Part shown: piece after piece, positions 1 through 12,384 of the stretch | Numbering within the stretch: position 1 is the stretch's first letter | Layout: each line of letters begins with the position of its first letter | Assembly (NCBI GenBank): GCA_028826165.1 | Contig: JAPDFW010000074.1 | Coordinates: 248,001-312,000 of the forward strand | From: Anaeramoeba ignava | Lineage: Eukaryota; Metamonada; Anaeramoebidae | Length of the DNA: 64,000 bases | Direction of reading: 5' to 3' | The notes under the pieces: model-generated | What the model saw: only the letters and a program-made list of their open reading frames with translations | Databases searched by the model: none | Told to the model about the DNA's origin: nothing | Position numbers and translations under genes: made by a program

Positions 1-2760
1 AGATCCAAAAAATCGAGTCTAAAATAGCTTGAACTTATGTCCAAATAAGTTAAATTGCGCATCTCATCAAAAAAAGAATCTGAGAAGAAAGTGGTTGATA
101 AATCACTTGATTTCGCGCTTGATAATTCAAGTTTCTTTAATTGCGAGAGGTTGTGGAATTGCAACGGATCAAACGAGCAACCAGATAAATTAAGAGAAGT
201 TAAATTTGGCATTTTTTCAAAAAGTGGATTAAAATTTGTTTGCGAAAAACTTGAATGAAGATATAATTCAGTGATATTTTCAAAAACATCCAGTTTGCTC
301 CATTGCAATATTTGTTCTGAATCAAGATGAAATCTTTCCAGTGATAAAACCTGTAGATTTGTGAGATTTGCGATTTGGGGAAATAAGTTAAAAGTTGCAT
401 AATCTCTTAATTTTGTTAATTTAAGTGAAGTTAAGTTTGTACATGATTTCAAAAACAAAAATTCATCGTGTTGAGAAATTAGTTGATCATCTTCCATCAC
501 CAATTCCTTTATTGAGGATTCCTCGAGCAAATTGCAAGCGCAATCAAACCATATTTTAGGTGGTCTGTGCATATTTAAATATTGTAAATTCTTGCAATTT
601 AGTAACGGTGATAAACAATCTTTTTCAATTGAGTTCATGCAACTTGATAAATAAATTTGTTTCAAAAAATTATTCTTTGAAATTTTTGTTAGTTCTTGTT
701 TTGTTGGTTTTGAAACTTGTATTGTTCTCACAAGAAATGGATCCAATGCCAATCTTGCCCATTTTTTACAAACTAAAGCAATTGATTTTAAATTGTAATG
801 TGGAATAAAACCGAATATGTATTGAATAATCTTTTTAAACAATCAAAAACAAAAAAAAAACAAAGATTGAAATATTATTATTAAATCCAAGTCAATTATA
901 TTAATTATTAAATTATATTTATACTTCTTCTGGAAGTAATTCATTGATTAGTGAAGTTTCGTTATCAATAAAATCACTTATTGAATTTTCCATTTCTATA
1001 TTTTCATTTTCTATGCAATCTGCGTTTGAAATTTCTTTAAATTCGTAAATTGGATTTTGGATAATTTGTTTATTTAAATCAATATGATTTTTATTTAAAT
1101 TATTTTCCATTTCCATTTCCATTTCCATTTCAATTTCCATTTCAATTTGATTTTGATTTTTATTTTGATTTAAATTATTTTCCATTTCAATTTGATTTTC
1201 AATTTGATTTTGATTTTCATTTTCAATTTGATTTTGATTTTCATTTTGAATTTGAATTTGATTTAAATTATTTTCAATTTGGTTTTCATTTTGATTTTGA
1301 ATTTCATTTTCAATTTGATTTTCAATTTGATTTTGATTTTCATTTTCATTTTCATTTTCATTTTGATTTTCAATTTCAATTTGATTTAAATTATTTTCAA
1401 TTTGATTTTGATTTTGATTTTGATTTTGATTTTCAATTTCAATTTCAATTTCATTTTGATTTTGAATTTCAATTTGATTTTCAATTTGATTTTCAATTTG
1501 ATTTTGAATTTGATTTTCAATTTGATTTTGAATTTGATTTTGATTTTGATTTTCAATTTGATTTTGAATTTGATTTTCAATTTCAATTTGATTTAAATTA
1601 TTTTCAATTTGATTTTGATTTTGATTTTCAATTTGATTTTGATTTTCAATTTGATTTTCATTTTCAATTTGATTTTGAATTTGATTTTGATTTTCAATTT
1701 CAATTTGATTTTGAATTTGATTTTCAATTTGATTTTCAATTTCAATTTGATTTTGGTTTTCAATTTCATTTTGATTTTGATTTTCAATTTGATTTTCAAT
1801 TTGATTTTCAATTTGATTTTCAATTTCAATTTGATTTTGAATTTCATTTTCAATTTGAATTTGATTTTGATTTTGAATTTGATTTAAATTATTTTCAATT
1901 TGGTTTTCATTTTGATTTTGAATTTCATTTTCATTTTGATTTTCATTTTGATTTTCATTTTGATTTTGATTTTCAATTTCATTTTCATTTTCATTTTGAT
2001 TTTCATTTTCATTTTCAATTTGATTTTGATTTTCAATTTGATTTTCATTTTCAATTTGATTTTGAATTTGAATTTGATTTTGATTTTCAATTTGATTTTG
2101 ATTTTGATTTTGAATTTGATTTTGATTTTGATTTAGATTTTGAATTTGATTTTCATTTTGATTTTGATTTTGATTTTGGTTTTCAATTTCATTTTGATTT
2201 TGATTTTCAATTTGATTTTCATTTTGAATTTGATTTAAATTATTTTCAATTTCAATTTGATTTTGAATTTCATTTTCATTTTGATTTTCATTTTGATTTT
2301 GATTTTCAATTTCATTTTCATTTTCAATTTGATTTTCATTTTGATTTTGATTTTCATTTTCATTTTCATTTTCAATTTGATTTTGATTTTCATTTTGATT
2401 TTCATTTTCAATTTGATTTTCATTTTGATTTTGATTTTCATTTTCATTTTCATTTTCAATTTGATTTTGATTTTGATTTTGATTTTCATTTTCAATTTGA
2501 TTTTGAATTTGATTTTGATTTTCAATTTCAATTTGATTTTGAATTTGATTTTGAATTTGATTTTCATTTTGATTTAAATTATTTTCAATTTGATTTTGAT
2601 TTTGATTTTGATTTTGATTTTGAATTTGATTTTGATTTTGATTTTGATTTTGGTTTTGATTTTGATTTAGATTTTGATTTTGATTTTGATTTTCATTTTC
2701 ATTTTGATTTTGATTTTGATTTTGAATTTGATTTAAATTATTTTCATTTAAATCATTCAT
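1..2760 (-). CDS. F-box/LRR protein with a long N/Q-rich N-terminus (3' end outside window)
   Basis: Two exons are visible: 2760-925 and 830 running off the window at base 1, with a 94-nt GT-AG intron (924-831, phase 0). Exon 1 encodes about 570 residues of N, Q, E and I repeats, then a short ordinary stretch ending INELLPEE. Exon 2 continues [19 protein letters not shown] and [12 protein letters not shown]. Joined, LPEEIIQYIF...LVCKKW is a classic F-box, the Skp1-binding part of SCF ubiquitin ligases. Leucine-rich repeats follow ([33 protein letters not shown]), probably for substrate binding. The exon 2 frame has a stop just upstream of the acceptor and no suitable ATG, which supports the splice. 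The F-box and LRR assignments are strong; substrate and role are unknown. The low-complexity head could be disordered or aggregation-prone. Confidence 0.82.
1090..2757. repeat. Coding microsatellite of TTTTGA/TTTTCA hexamers
   Basis: About 1.6 kb of imperfect hexamers (TTTTGA, TTTTCA, AATTTG on the + strand) make up most of exon 1 of the F-box gene and read as N-Q, N-E and I-E/Q dipeptides on the minus strand. Long open frames on the plus strand and in other frames here are by-products of the repeat. Longer period structure is also present: a segment containing GATTTAAATTATTTTCAATT (encoding ENNLNQI) recurs every few hundred bases, which suggests block duplication on top of slippage. Confidence 0.9.
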
Positions 2761-2857
2761 TAAAAGAAAAAAGAAAAAAGAAAAAAATGAAATTTATTTT
2801 TTTTCATTTTTTTTTTAAATTTTTTTTATTAAATTTTTTTGGAAAATCAAAATAAAA

Positions 2858-3103
2858 ATGAACACAAATGAAACAACTGAAACTGTTTTAAGAAATAATG
2901 AAAAACAAGATTTAGAAGATAAAGATGAATCAACATTAATTCAAAAATTAGAATCAAGTGACGATTATGATCCAATTCTTTCACCAAAAAAAGCAATTAA
3001 AAACATGAATTTTTGTTTAGCACAAAAAATAATTATTTTTTTTGCATTTTTAAGTGTGATTATTTTTATAATAGTTATTGCAATTAGAGCACTTATGGAA
3101 TAA
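2858..3103 (+). CDS. Small single-pass membrane protein, unknown function
   Basis: This is an 81-residue single-exon frame starting at an ATG 97 bp from the divergent F-box gene. Residues 1-55 are polar and acidic (TETTETVLRNNEKQ, EDKDEST) and contain a DYDPILSPKKA stretch. Residues about 56-78 form one hydrophobic helix (AQKIIIFFAFLSVIIFIIVI) followed by a short RALME tail. The layout is that of a tail-anchored or type II membrane protein. Its composition is not repeat-like, unlike the spurious frames nearby, so I take it as a real gene. I do not recognise a family. It ends about 105 bp before the 3' end of the convergent INTS2 gene. Confidence 0.5.
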   Translation: MNTNETTETVLRNNEKQDLEDKDESTLIQKLESSDDYDPILSPKKAIKNMNFCLAQKIIIFFAFLSVIIFIIVIAIRALME

Positions 3104-3207
3104 AAGAAAATTTTGAATTAATTTTGAATTGAAAAATTTTTTTTTAAATTGAAAAATTCTTTTAAAAAAAAAAAAAACGGAAAAAAATTTATTTATTAAT
3201 TAATTTA

Positions 3208-6200
3208 TTAATTAAGATCTGTTGATAAAATTTCAACTGATAATTTTTCAAATCTATCAAGAAGAAAACTTTTAAATTCATTAAATTTTTCAGATGATTT
3301 TAAATAAAATGGTGGATCATTTGAAAGTTCAAGAAGAATATTAATAACAGGTTTTCCCATTTGAGAAGGAAAAGCAAAAGCCATATCAACAATACCATCA
3401 ACAAGATCTCTTACATTTAATTCACTTGTTTCTGTAATTAATAAATCTCTAACTTTATCTGGAATCATCATTGAAACATGAAGACTTTTTTATTAAAATT
3501 AAAATTCATTTTGAAAATTAAAATTAAAATTAAAATTCATTTTGAAAATTAAAATCAATATTAATATTAAAATTAAAATTCATTTTGAAAATTATAATTA
3601 AAATTAAAATTAAAATTATAATTAAAATTATAATTAAAATTATAATTAAAATTAAAATTAATATTGAAATTAAAATTATAATTAAAATTATAATTAAAAT
3701 TAAAATTCATTTTGAAAATTAAAATTAAAATTCATTTTGAAAATTATAATTAAAATTCATTTTGAAAATTAAAATCAATATTAATATTAAAAAGATTTAC
3801 GCTTGAGGAGTTGGATATTTTTTAGCAAGATAACCACAAAAACGAGTTGCAAAAATAAATTTTTCATTATCATTAAGTAATTCAGGTATAAAATCAAAAC
3901 AAACATGAATTGAAGGAATATGTTCAACAGCAAGTTCAAGAGCATCTCTTGAATACATTTGAAAATGAACCAATTTAACAAGAACAGAATCTTCAATAAA
4001 CATATTATGAATAAATTGAAAAACTTTAATCATTGATTCATTAATTTCTGAAACAAAATCAATATTTTCTGAATTTTTTTGTTCATTCATTTTTTTTGCA
4101 TTTAAAATAACTTCAATAAGTGATTGAAAAACTAAACTGTTTTGTATTAAAATTGTTGTTTCTAATTGCTCTTTTTTATCTTCTTTCCCTGTACCTTCTA
4201 TTATTGATACTTCTCTCATCATTTTTTGTGATCCTGATAAATATTGCCATAATATTTCTAAAATAATTCCAACAATAAATGGATTTCTAAAAATTTCTCC
4301 TTCTCGGAAACAATCAAAAATTATTAATGGATTTTTCATTAAATCATCATTTCTTATTTTGTGATTTGCTCTTTGATATTTTTTAAATTAAATAATTTAA
4401 AATTTTATAAATATTTTTATAATTTAAAATTTTATATTTAATTTTATAAATAATTTTATAAATAATCTACTTCTTGTTTGATTGAAGTTCATTCACTAAA
4501 TAAACTGATGCTTCCAATGAAAAAAGATCAAAATGAACTCTCCAAATTTTTGCTAAATATTTTTCAATTTCTTTTTGAAATTGTTTGTTGAATGAAATTT
4601 TTGATTGTTGATTCGGATAAAATAAAATTAAAGAAATTAAAGAAGAAATTATAACATCTTTTGTTTCTTTAAATAAGGAAATTGGTTGAATCAAATAATT
4701 TTCAAGAACTTTTAAAAGAAATGAAAATGATGAATATAGTAAAAAAATTTTAGATATTTTTTGTTTTTAAATTTAAAAAAAAATAATGAAGAAAATATCA
4801 TACAAGAAATTACTAAAAGTGGATTTTGAAAAGCATAATCAATATCTAAAATTGTTTTAATTGTTTGTGTTGAAAAGTCATTATCATTTTTTTGGAAAAG
4901 TTTATAAACAGAAAAGGAATCATGATTTGAAGTTTTAAGTAAAAAATTTTTTCGAAGAAGTTCTTCAACTCCAAACAAATAAGGAAATAAAGATAAAGCT
5001 TTAGAAGACATTCTCGAGAATAAAATTTCAAAAGATTCATGGTTTTGATTCATTAATTTTGTATTTAACCAAAATATAACTTGTGCAAATGGAAGCGAAT
5101 TGATAAAATTATTTGAATATCCAAGTTTTGAAATTTCTTTTCGAATGTTTGTTTGATTTTTGTTTGATTCGAAAGAACAAAGATAATAAAGAAAGAGAAC
5201 CTGTGATGCAGTAAAATCATGAGAAGAAGATTGTTCGAATTCTTGTAGAATAACTGATTCAGGAATTCGAGATGATATTTGCTTAAAAATACTTTGATTT
5301 TGATTTTAAATTTTAAATTTTAAATTTTGGATTTTGAATTTTGAAAATACCTTTGAATATATCGATCAATAACATCTATAAACCATAAATTAACAGGAAA
5401 TTTTGATAATTGAATCTTTTTCACAATCCAATTAGAAACATCAACAGCATTTTGTGCAAATGGATGATTTAATAATAAACGAATAACTTTAAATTCAAAA
5501 GCATCTTCTTGAGAAGAAATTGTAGTAGAAACATCCTAATAAAAAAGAAATGGAAAAAGAAATTTCAATTTAATTTAATTTAATTTAATTTGATTTAATT
5601 TACAATCTTATCTAAAAATTTTATGAATCCCTTTTGAGTAATATATTCTTTGCTAAATAAATTTTGTGAAATAAACACTTTCCCAAATTCAATTAAATCT
5701 TGTTCAAGAATTCCTGCTCCAATTATAGATGATTGAGGTTTTTTCTCAATTAATTGTTGAGTTTCTTGAGATAAAAGAGAACGAATAATTTTGATAACTT
5801 CCTGATATTTTTCATGATGAAAATAAAGAGCAGTGCAAATAAGTACATCAGGACATTCTCCATAATCTAATAAATATGAAATTGTATTTCTAAATTCATT
5901 TCTATCAATCAATCCCCACATTCTACAATTTAATACTAAGAAACATAGAATTAACTCAGAAGTTCTTTGAAATATTTAAATTAAAAATTAAAAATTAAAA
6001 ATTAAAAATGATCTTTTTTTTTTTCTACCTTCTTGAAAAACCAACTAAACTTGGAGTTATTAAATCAATAATTTCAATTAATTTGTGACGATTTAAAATG
6101 ATAATTGAGGAGAAAATTGCTCTGCAAAAAACTGAAAATTGAAAACAAAAATCTCCAATTTCAGTTCCAGAATTTGCATTTTTAGTGGATTGAAAAACTG

Positions 6201-7268
6201 AATCTAAAATATTATTAATGAATTTTGTAAAAAGTTCTTTTCTTTCTGGAAATTGTAAATTTTGAGTAGAAATTGTATGTATTTTAGTATTTTGAATTGA
6301 ATTTTCTTCCTTTGTCATTGCTTGAATAAGTTTAACAATCCAAGAATATTTCGAATCCAAAAGAATTTGTGATAAAAAGAAGAGCTAGAAATGCAAATAT
6401 AAATATTTTAAATATAAATATAAATATTTTAAATATAAATATAAATACTTCATCATGTAATAAATTAATTGTAATATAAAAAATTGAATCAGGCCATATT
6501 TGTAAATCAAGATATAATTTTCGAAGATCTCTTTTTTGGGATTCATCACAACAAGTTTCTGCAATGTATTCTACAATCCTTTGCAGTATTGTTGATTGTT
6601 TTTTTGTATAACTTTCATTGAATTGAACTTCTTTGATTAATCTTTCAATTTCAAGAATATCAAATTTAGAATTAATACTGATGATAACTGAGAAAAAAAT
6701 TGAACATTCTGGATTTGATAACAAAAGAAAAGATTTGATTATATTATGAATTGAGAGATTTAAACGAAGAAATATAGTACAAAGCATCAAGCTTGATTCT
6801 CTAAGAAATAATTTTTCATTTAATATTTGAACTTTATTATTTCCTTTAAAAAGTGATCCTAATTCTGAGGCAACTAATCTAAAATAATTTAAATTTGATT
6901 TAAACAGAAATTTGATTTAAATTAAAATAATTTGACAAATACAAAATTTGTTCTTCAGGATTAGAGCTAATAAATTTATCTAAAATATCTTCTTCAATTT
7001 CAATTTCAATTTCAATTTCATTTAAATTTTCATTTTCAATTTCATTTTCATTTTCAAATTTAGATTGAAAATTTTTATAAGAAAAACAATTTGAGATTTT
7101 TTTAATATCCGTTTCAAATAATTGATTTAATAAAATTGATTCAAATTTATTATTTTCTTTTTGAAAAATATTATAAATTTTAAGATTTTCTTCTTGATTT
7201 AAATTTGTATCACAAAATTGATTAACAAGTTTAGGAAGATTTAAATCAAAATTTAAAGGATTAATCAT
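3208..7268 (-). CDS. INTS2: Integrator complex subunit 2
   Basis: Nine exons join in one frame: 7268-6943, 6878-6449, 6384-6029, 5964-5604, 5535-5351, 5291-4804, 4708-4471, 4370-3801 and 3484-3208, giving about 1076 aa (animal INTS2 is about 1200). Every junction is GT-AG and phase-compatible. The best family signature is near the C-terminus: PSIHVCFDFIPELL followed by FATRFCGYLAKKYPTPQ, the conserved INTS2 block ending in the LPKSL-like turn. Upstream, VIRLLLNHPFAQNAVDVSNW matches the INTS2 QLLKSR..KDWIYRQ region. INTS2 is a helical-repeat scaffold in the Integrator core, which cleaves nascent RNA and attenuates Pol II. The first introns are 59-68 nt; the last is 316 nt of AATTAAAATT repeats. 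Family call is from remembered conserved blocks, not an alignment. Confidence 0.75.
3487..3790. repeat. AATTAAAATT/CATTTTGAAA microsatellite filling the last INTS2 intron
   Basis: The last INTS2 intron (3800-3485) is almost wholly AAAATTAAAATT-type repeats with interspersed AATTCATTTTGAAAATT units. No open frame or other signal is visible in it. Confidence 0.85.
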
Positions 7269-7435
7269 TTTTTTTTTAATTATTTAAAAGAGAAAGAAAA
7301 AAAATGAATTTTAAAAAAATTGAAAAATGAAAAAATTTTTTTGACTTTGAAATGAAAAAAAAAAATTGAATTAAAAAATTTTTTGACTTTGAAAATCATT
7401 TTTCATTTTTTTCTTTTTTTTTTAAATAATTTAAA

Positions 7436-10400
7436 ATGGAATTATTTTCTGAATATCAAGATTTAAAAAAAATAGGACAAGGAACTTATGGAATTGTTTA
7501 TAAAGGTAAATTTTATTTTAAAAAAATAAATCAAAAATTTTTAAATTTAAATTTTTTTTTATTATTTATTTTTAGCTAAAAAAAAATTAACTGGAGAAAC
7601 AGTTGCTCTTAAAGATATTCGTTTAGAAAGTGAAAGTGATGGAGTTCCACCAACTGCAATAAGAGAAATATCTCTTCTTAAAGATTTAAATCATCCAAAT
7701 ATTGTTAGACTTTATGATGTTATTAGTTCGGAAAAAAAACTTACTTTAGTTTTTGAATATTTAAAACAAGATTTAAAAAAATATATTGATTCAACTATTG
7801 GTGAAATTCCTCCTATTCAAATTAAAGTATTTTTACTACTTCAAATCCAAATTTATTTATAAAATTATTTATAAAATTATTTATAAAATTAATTATAAAA
7901 TTAATTATAAAATTAAATATAAAATTATTTATAAAATTATTAATAAAATTAAATATAAAATTAATTATAAAATTATTTATAAAATTATTTATAAAATTAA
8001 TTATAAAATTATTTATAAAATTAATTATAAAATTATTTATAAAATTATTTATAAAATTATTTATTAAATTAAATATAAAATTAATTATAAAATTAAATAT
8101 AAAATTATTTATAAAATTAAATATAAAATTAATTATAAAATTAAATATAAAATTAAATATAGAATTATTTATAAAATTAATTATAAAATTATTTATTAAA
8201 ATTAAATATAAAATTAATTATAAAATTATTTATAAAATTAATTATAAAATTAATTATAAAATTAAATATAAAATTATTTATAAAATTAATTATAAAATTA
8301 ATTATAAAATTATTTATAAAATTATTTATAAAATTAAATATAAAATTATTTATAAAATTATTTATAAAATTAAATATAAAATTATTTATAAAATTATTTA
8401 TAAAATTAAATATAAAATTATTTATAAAATTATTTATAAAATTATTTATAAAATTATTTATAAAATTATTTATAAAATTAATTATAAATTAAATATAAAA
8501 TTATTTATAAAATTAAAATATAAAAATTATTTATAAAATTATTTATAAAATTATTTATTAAATTAGTTTATAAAATTAAATATAAAATTATTTATAAAAT
8601 TATTTATAAAATTATTTATAAAATTAAATATAAAATTATTTATAAAATTATTTATAAAATTATTTATAAAATTATTAATAAATTTATTATAAAATTAAAT
8701 ATAAAATTAAATATAAAAATTAAATATAAAATTATTTATAAAATTAAATATAAAATTATTTATTAAATTATTTATAAAATTATTTATAAAATTATTTATT
8801 AAATTAAATATAAAATTATTTATAAAAAAATATAAAAATATAAAATTATTTATTTTATAAAATTAAATATAAAATTATTTATAAAATTATTTATAAAATT
8901 AAATATAAAATTATTTATAAAATTAAATATAAAATTATTTATAAAATTAAATATAAAATTAATTATAAAATTAAATATAAAATTATTTATAAAATTATTT
9001 ATTAAATTATTTAGAAAATTATTTATAAAATTATTTATAAAAATTAATTATAAAATTAAATATAAAATTATTTATAAAATTAAATATAAAATTAATTATA
9101 AAATTAAATATAAAATTAAATATAAAATTATTTATAAAATTATTTATAAAATTAAATAGAAAATTATTTATAAAATTATTTATAAAATTATTTATAAAAT
9201 TATTTATAAAATTATTTATAAAATTAATTATAAAATTATTTATAAAATTATTTATAAAATTATTTATAAAACTTTTTTTAGTCTTTTTTATTCCAAATTT
9301 TAAAAGGAATTTCTTTTTGTCATGAACAAAAAGTTCTTCATCGAGATTTAAAACCACAAAATTTATTAATAAATAAAAAAGGAGAATTAAAACTTGCAGA
9401 TTTTGGATTAGCAAGAACATTTGGAATTCCTGTTGCTTCATTTTCTAAAGATGTTGTAACTCTTTGGTATAGATCACCTGATGTTTTATTAGGAAATTTA
9501 AGATATGGACCTGGTAAATTAATTCAATATTTATCTATTTATATATATATATTTATATATTTATATATTTATATATTTATCAAGTTTATATTTATATATT
9601 TATCAAGTTTATATTTATCAAGTTTATATTTATCAAGTTTATATTTATCAAGTTTATATATTTATATTTATCAAGTTTATATTTATATATTTATATATTT
9701 ATCAAGTTTATATTTATATTTATATTTATATTTATATTTATCAAGTTTATATTTATCAAGTTTATATTTATATATTTATCAAGTTTATATTTATATATTT
9801 ATCAAAGTTTATATTTATATTTATCAAGTTTATATTTATCAAGTTTATATTTATATTTATATTTATCTATTTAAATATTTATATTTATATTTATATTTAT
9901 CAAGTTTATATTTATCAAGTTTATATTTATATTTATCAAGTTTATATTTATCAAAATTATATTTATATTTTATATTTTATATTTATATTTTATATTTATA
10001 TTTATATTTTATATTTATATTTATATTTTATATTTATATTTATATTTTTATATTTAATTTATGTTTATATTTATTTTATATTTATATTTATATTTATATT
10101 TATATTTTTATATTTATATTTATATTTTATATTTTATATTTATATTTATATTTTATTTATATTTTATATTTATATTTATATTTATATTTATATTTATATT
10201 TATATTTATATTTATATTTATATTTATATTTATATTTATATTTATATTTATATTTATATTTATATTTATATTTATATTTATATTTATATTTATATTTTAT
10301 ATTTATCAAGTTTATATTTTTATATTTAATTTATAAGTTTATATTTATATTTATATTTATATTTATATTTATATTTATATTTATATTTATATATTTATAT

Positions 10401-11171
10401 TTATAATAAGTTTATATTTATATTTATATTTATATATTTATCAAGTTTATATTTATATTTATATTTATATTTATATTTATATATTTATATATTTATCAAG
10501 TTTATATTTATATATTTATATTTATATTTATATTTATATCTATATTTATATTTATATTTATATTTATATTTATATTTATATTTAATTTTATTTTAAATAT
10601 TTATATTTATATTTATATTTATATTTATATTTATATTTATATTTATATTTATATTTATATTTATATTTATATTTATATTTATATTTATATTTATATTTAT
10701 ATTTATCGAATTTAATTTTATTTTAAATATTTATATATTTGTAAAATTTTTAGCAATTGATATTTGGTCTGCAGGTTGTATTTTTGCAGAAATGTATCTT
10801 AAACAACCTTTATTTCGTGGAAGTAATCCAAAAAATCAATTAAAAAAAATATTTAAGAAACTTGGAACACCAACAAAAGATACTTGGCCATCAGTTTATC
10901 AATTAGAAGATTTTGATGAAAAAGAATTTTCAGGTTTTCCAATAAGAAATATTGAAGAAATTATTCCAAAAATAAAAGATCAAAATGCACTTGATCTTCT
11001 TTATGTATTTTTTTTTTGATTTTAATGAATTAATTTAAAATTAAATTTGGATAAAAAATTAAATTAAATTAAATTAAATTTTAATAGAGAATGCTTCAAT
11101 GTAATCCTCATAGAAGAATTAGTGCAAAAGAAGCTTTAAGTCATCCTTATTTTAATAATATGAAAAAATAA
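7436..11171 (+). CDS. Cyclin-dependent kinase, CDK5/PHO85-like
   Basis: Five exons (7436-7505, 7576-7826, 9282-9513, 10754-11004, 11088-11171) give a 295-aa kinase, the normal CDK length. Visible motifs are: P-loop GQGTYG (14-19), catalytic Lys36 in VALKDI, a cyclin-binding helix PPTAIRE (48-54) in place of [15 protein letters not shown] with Asp129, DFG (147-149) and activation segment [20 protein letters not shown]. The FGIP...SFS pattern, with Ser rather than the CDK1 Thr at the activating position, points to the PHO85/CDK5 group, whose members are often active without T-loop phosphorylation. Introns 2 (1455 nt) and 3 (1240 nt) are pure microsatellite and dwarf the coding sequence. INTS2 is divergent 167 bp upstream. 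The kinase identity is certain; the subfamily is likely. Confidence 0.9.
7850..9272. repeat. ATAAAATTATTT/AATTATAAAATT array inside kinase intron 2
   Basis: A roughly 1.4 kb array of 12-13-base units (ATAAAATTATTT, ATAAAATTAATT, ATAAAATTAAAT variants) fills the 1455-nt intron. Repeat-derived frames on both strands ([13 protein letters not shown]) are not genes. Confidence 0.92.
9525..10735. repeat. TATATT(TATATT)n and TATCAAGTTTATAT array inside kinase intron 3
   Basis: A roughly 1.2 kb array of TTTATA hexamers is interspersed with an ATCAAGTTTATATTT variant. It fills the 1240-nt intron completely and uses a repeat unit different from the one in intron 2. Confidence 0.92.
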
Positions 11172-11259
11172 TTTTACAAAAAACAAAATCAAAATAAAGA
11201 AAAATATAAAATTAAAAAATTTTAAAAGGAAATTTTAGTAATAATATTATTTATTTTTT

Positions 11260-12384
11260 TTACCAAGAAGAAAAATCATTTAATTGATTAGAAGATTTTA
11301 AAATTTTTTTTCTTTTTGAATCAAAAAACAAATCATTTGAATTAAAAGGAAGATTTGAATTAATTATTTGTGTATAAAAAGAATCATTAACATTTCTTTT
11401 AGTTCTATCATTTTCATTTTTTAATTTTTCATTTAATTTTTCATTTGATTTTTCATTTGATTTTTCATTTGGTTTTTCATTTTCATTTGATTTTTCATTT
11501 TCATTTGGTTTCTCATTCGGATTTGAAAACCATTTTCCTTTCACTTCTAATTTTTTATCTAATTCTTTAACATCATTTTTCAAATCATTTTCAGATTGAA
11601 TAACTTTTTCAACTTCATCAAAAGGATCAAAAAAAACTTGAGTTTTTTCAATTTTAATCAATTTTTTTGGAAAGTCATTTTTATCAGTTTGAATTTTTTG
11701 AATTTGCTGAAGAACTTGGAATCCACCGACTAAAAGACCAAAAACAGTATGTTTATCATCAAGATGAGGAGCAGGAGAAAAGAGGATAAAAAATTGAGAG
11801 CGGTTTGTATTTTTGCCACTGTTTGCCATTGACAAAATTCCTTGTCGATCATGTCTTAATTTTTCATTAAATTCATCGACAAAAGGCGTACCCCAAATTG
11901 AAGAGCCACCGAAGCCATTTCCTAAGGGGTCGCCGCCTTGTACCATGAAGCCCTTGATGAGACGATGAAAAATTGTGTTATCAAAATAATTGTTTTTGCA
12001 GTGTTGAATGAAATTTTGACAGGCAAGAGGAGCAACTTCACAAAATAATTTAAAATTTAAATTTCCAAAATTAGTTTCTAAAGTAACAAATCCATTTCCT
12101 TTAACTCTTTTCATTTTCTCATGCATTTTCTGCTTGATTTCTTCAGGTAAAGGCTCATGTCGTTTGGTTGTTGTCTCCATTACACTTGATGTTAATGAAG
12201 CTGATAGTATTTTTTTGCTTGGATTTGATGAATATAATATTTCTCCTTTGCTTCTTCCATATTTTTTTTCTCCTTTTGTTTTTTGATCCTCTTTTTCTTG
12301 CTCGGTTTTTTCAAGTTCAGCAAGCGCTCTTCTCATTGTGCTTGTCATTCTTATTTTATTATATTTCTCATTAAGTTCTGTCAT
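11260..12384 (-). CDS. PPIL2: Cyclophilin-type peptidyl-prolyl isomerase, PPIL2-like without U-box
   Basis: A 374-aa single-exon gene. Residues about 97-255 are a cyclophilin domain: FHRLIKGFMVQGGDP carries the catalytic Arg and the Phe/Met/Gln pocket, and ILSMANSGKNTNRSQFFI is typical. The substrate-pocket Trp of CypA is replaced by His (PHLDDKHTVFG); PPIL2 proteins also lack that Trp. The linker ASLTSSVMETT just before the domain and the VFFDPFDE after it are PPIL2 hallmarks. PPIL2 is a spliceosome-associated nuclear protein that normally carries an N-terminal U-box. None is seen here, and no upstream exon was found before the neighbouring gene. The C-terminal part is a NEK/P-rich repeat (residues about 292-320). 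It lies tail-to-tail with the CDK gene, 88 bp apart. Confidence 0.85.
   Translation of the reverse strand: MTELNEKYNKIRMTSTMRRALAELEKTEQEKEDQKTKGEKKYGRSKGEILYSSNPSKKILSASLTSSVMETTTKRHEPLPEEIKQKMHEKMKRVKGNGFVTLETNFGNLNFKLFCEVAPLACQNFIQHCKNNYFDNTIFHRLIKGFMVQGGDPLGNGFGGSSIWGTPFVDEFNEKLRHDRQGILSMANSGKNTNRSQFFILFSPAPHLDDKHTVFGLLVGGFQVLQQIQKIQTDKNDFPKKLIKIEKTQVFFDPFDEVEKVIQSENDLKNDVKELDKKLEVKGKWFSNPNEKPNENEKSNENEKPNEKSNEKSNEKLNEKLKNENDRTKRNVNDSFYTQIINSNLPFNSNDLFFDSKRKKILKSSNQLNDFSSW

Noticed and set aside
55-808. Plus-strand frames at the window start
   Set aside because: The minus strand here reads continuous leucine-rich repeats and an F-box, so the plus frames are shadows.
1386-2577. Long frames reading KIKIKF or ILILIF on both strands
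   Set aside because: They are shadows of the coding hexamer repeat; only the frame that continues into the F-box has non-repeat sequence at its ends.
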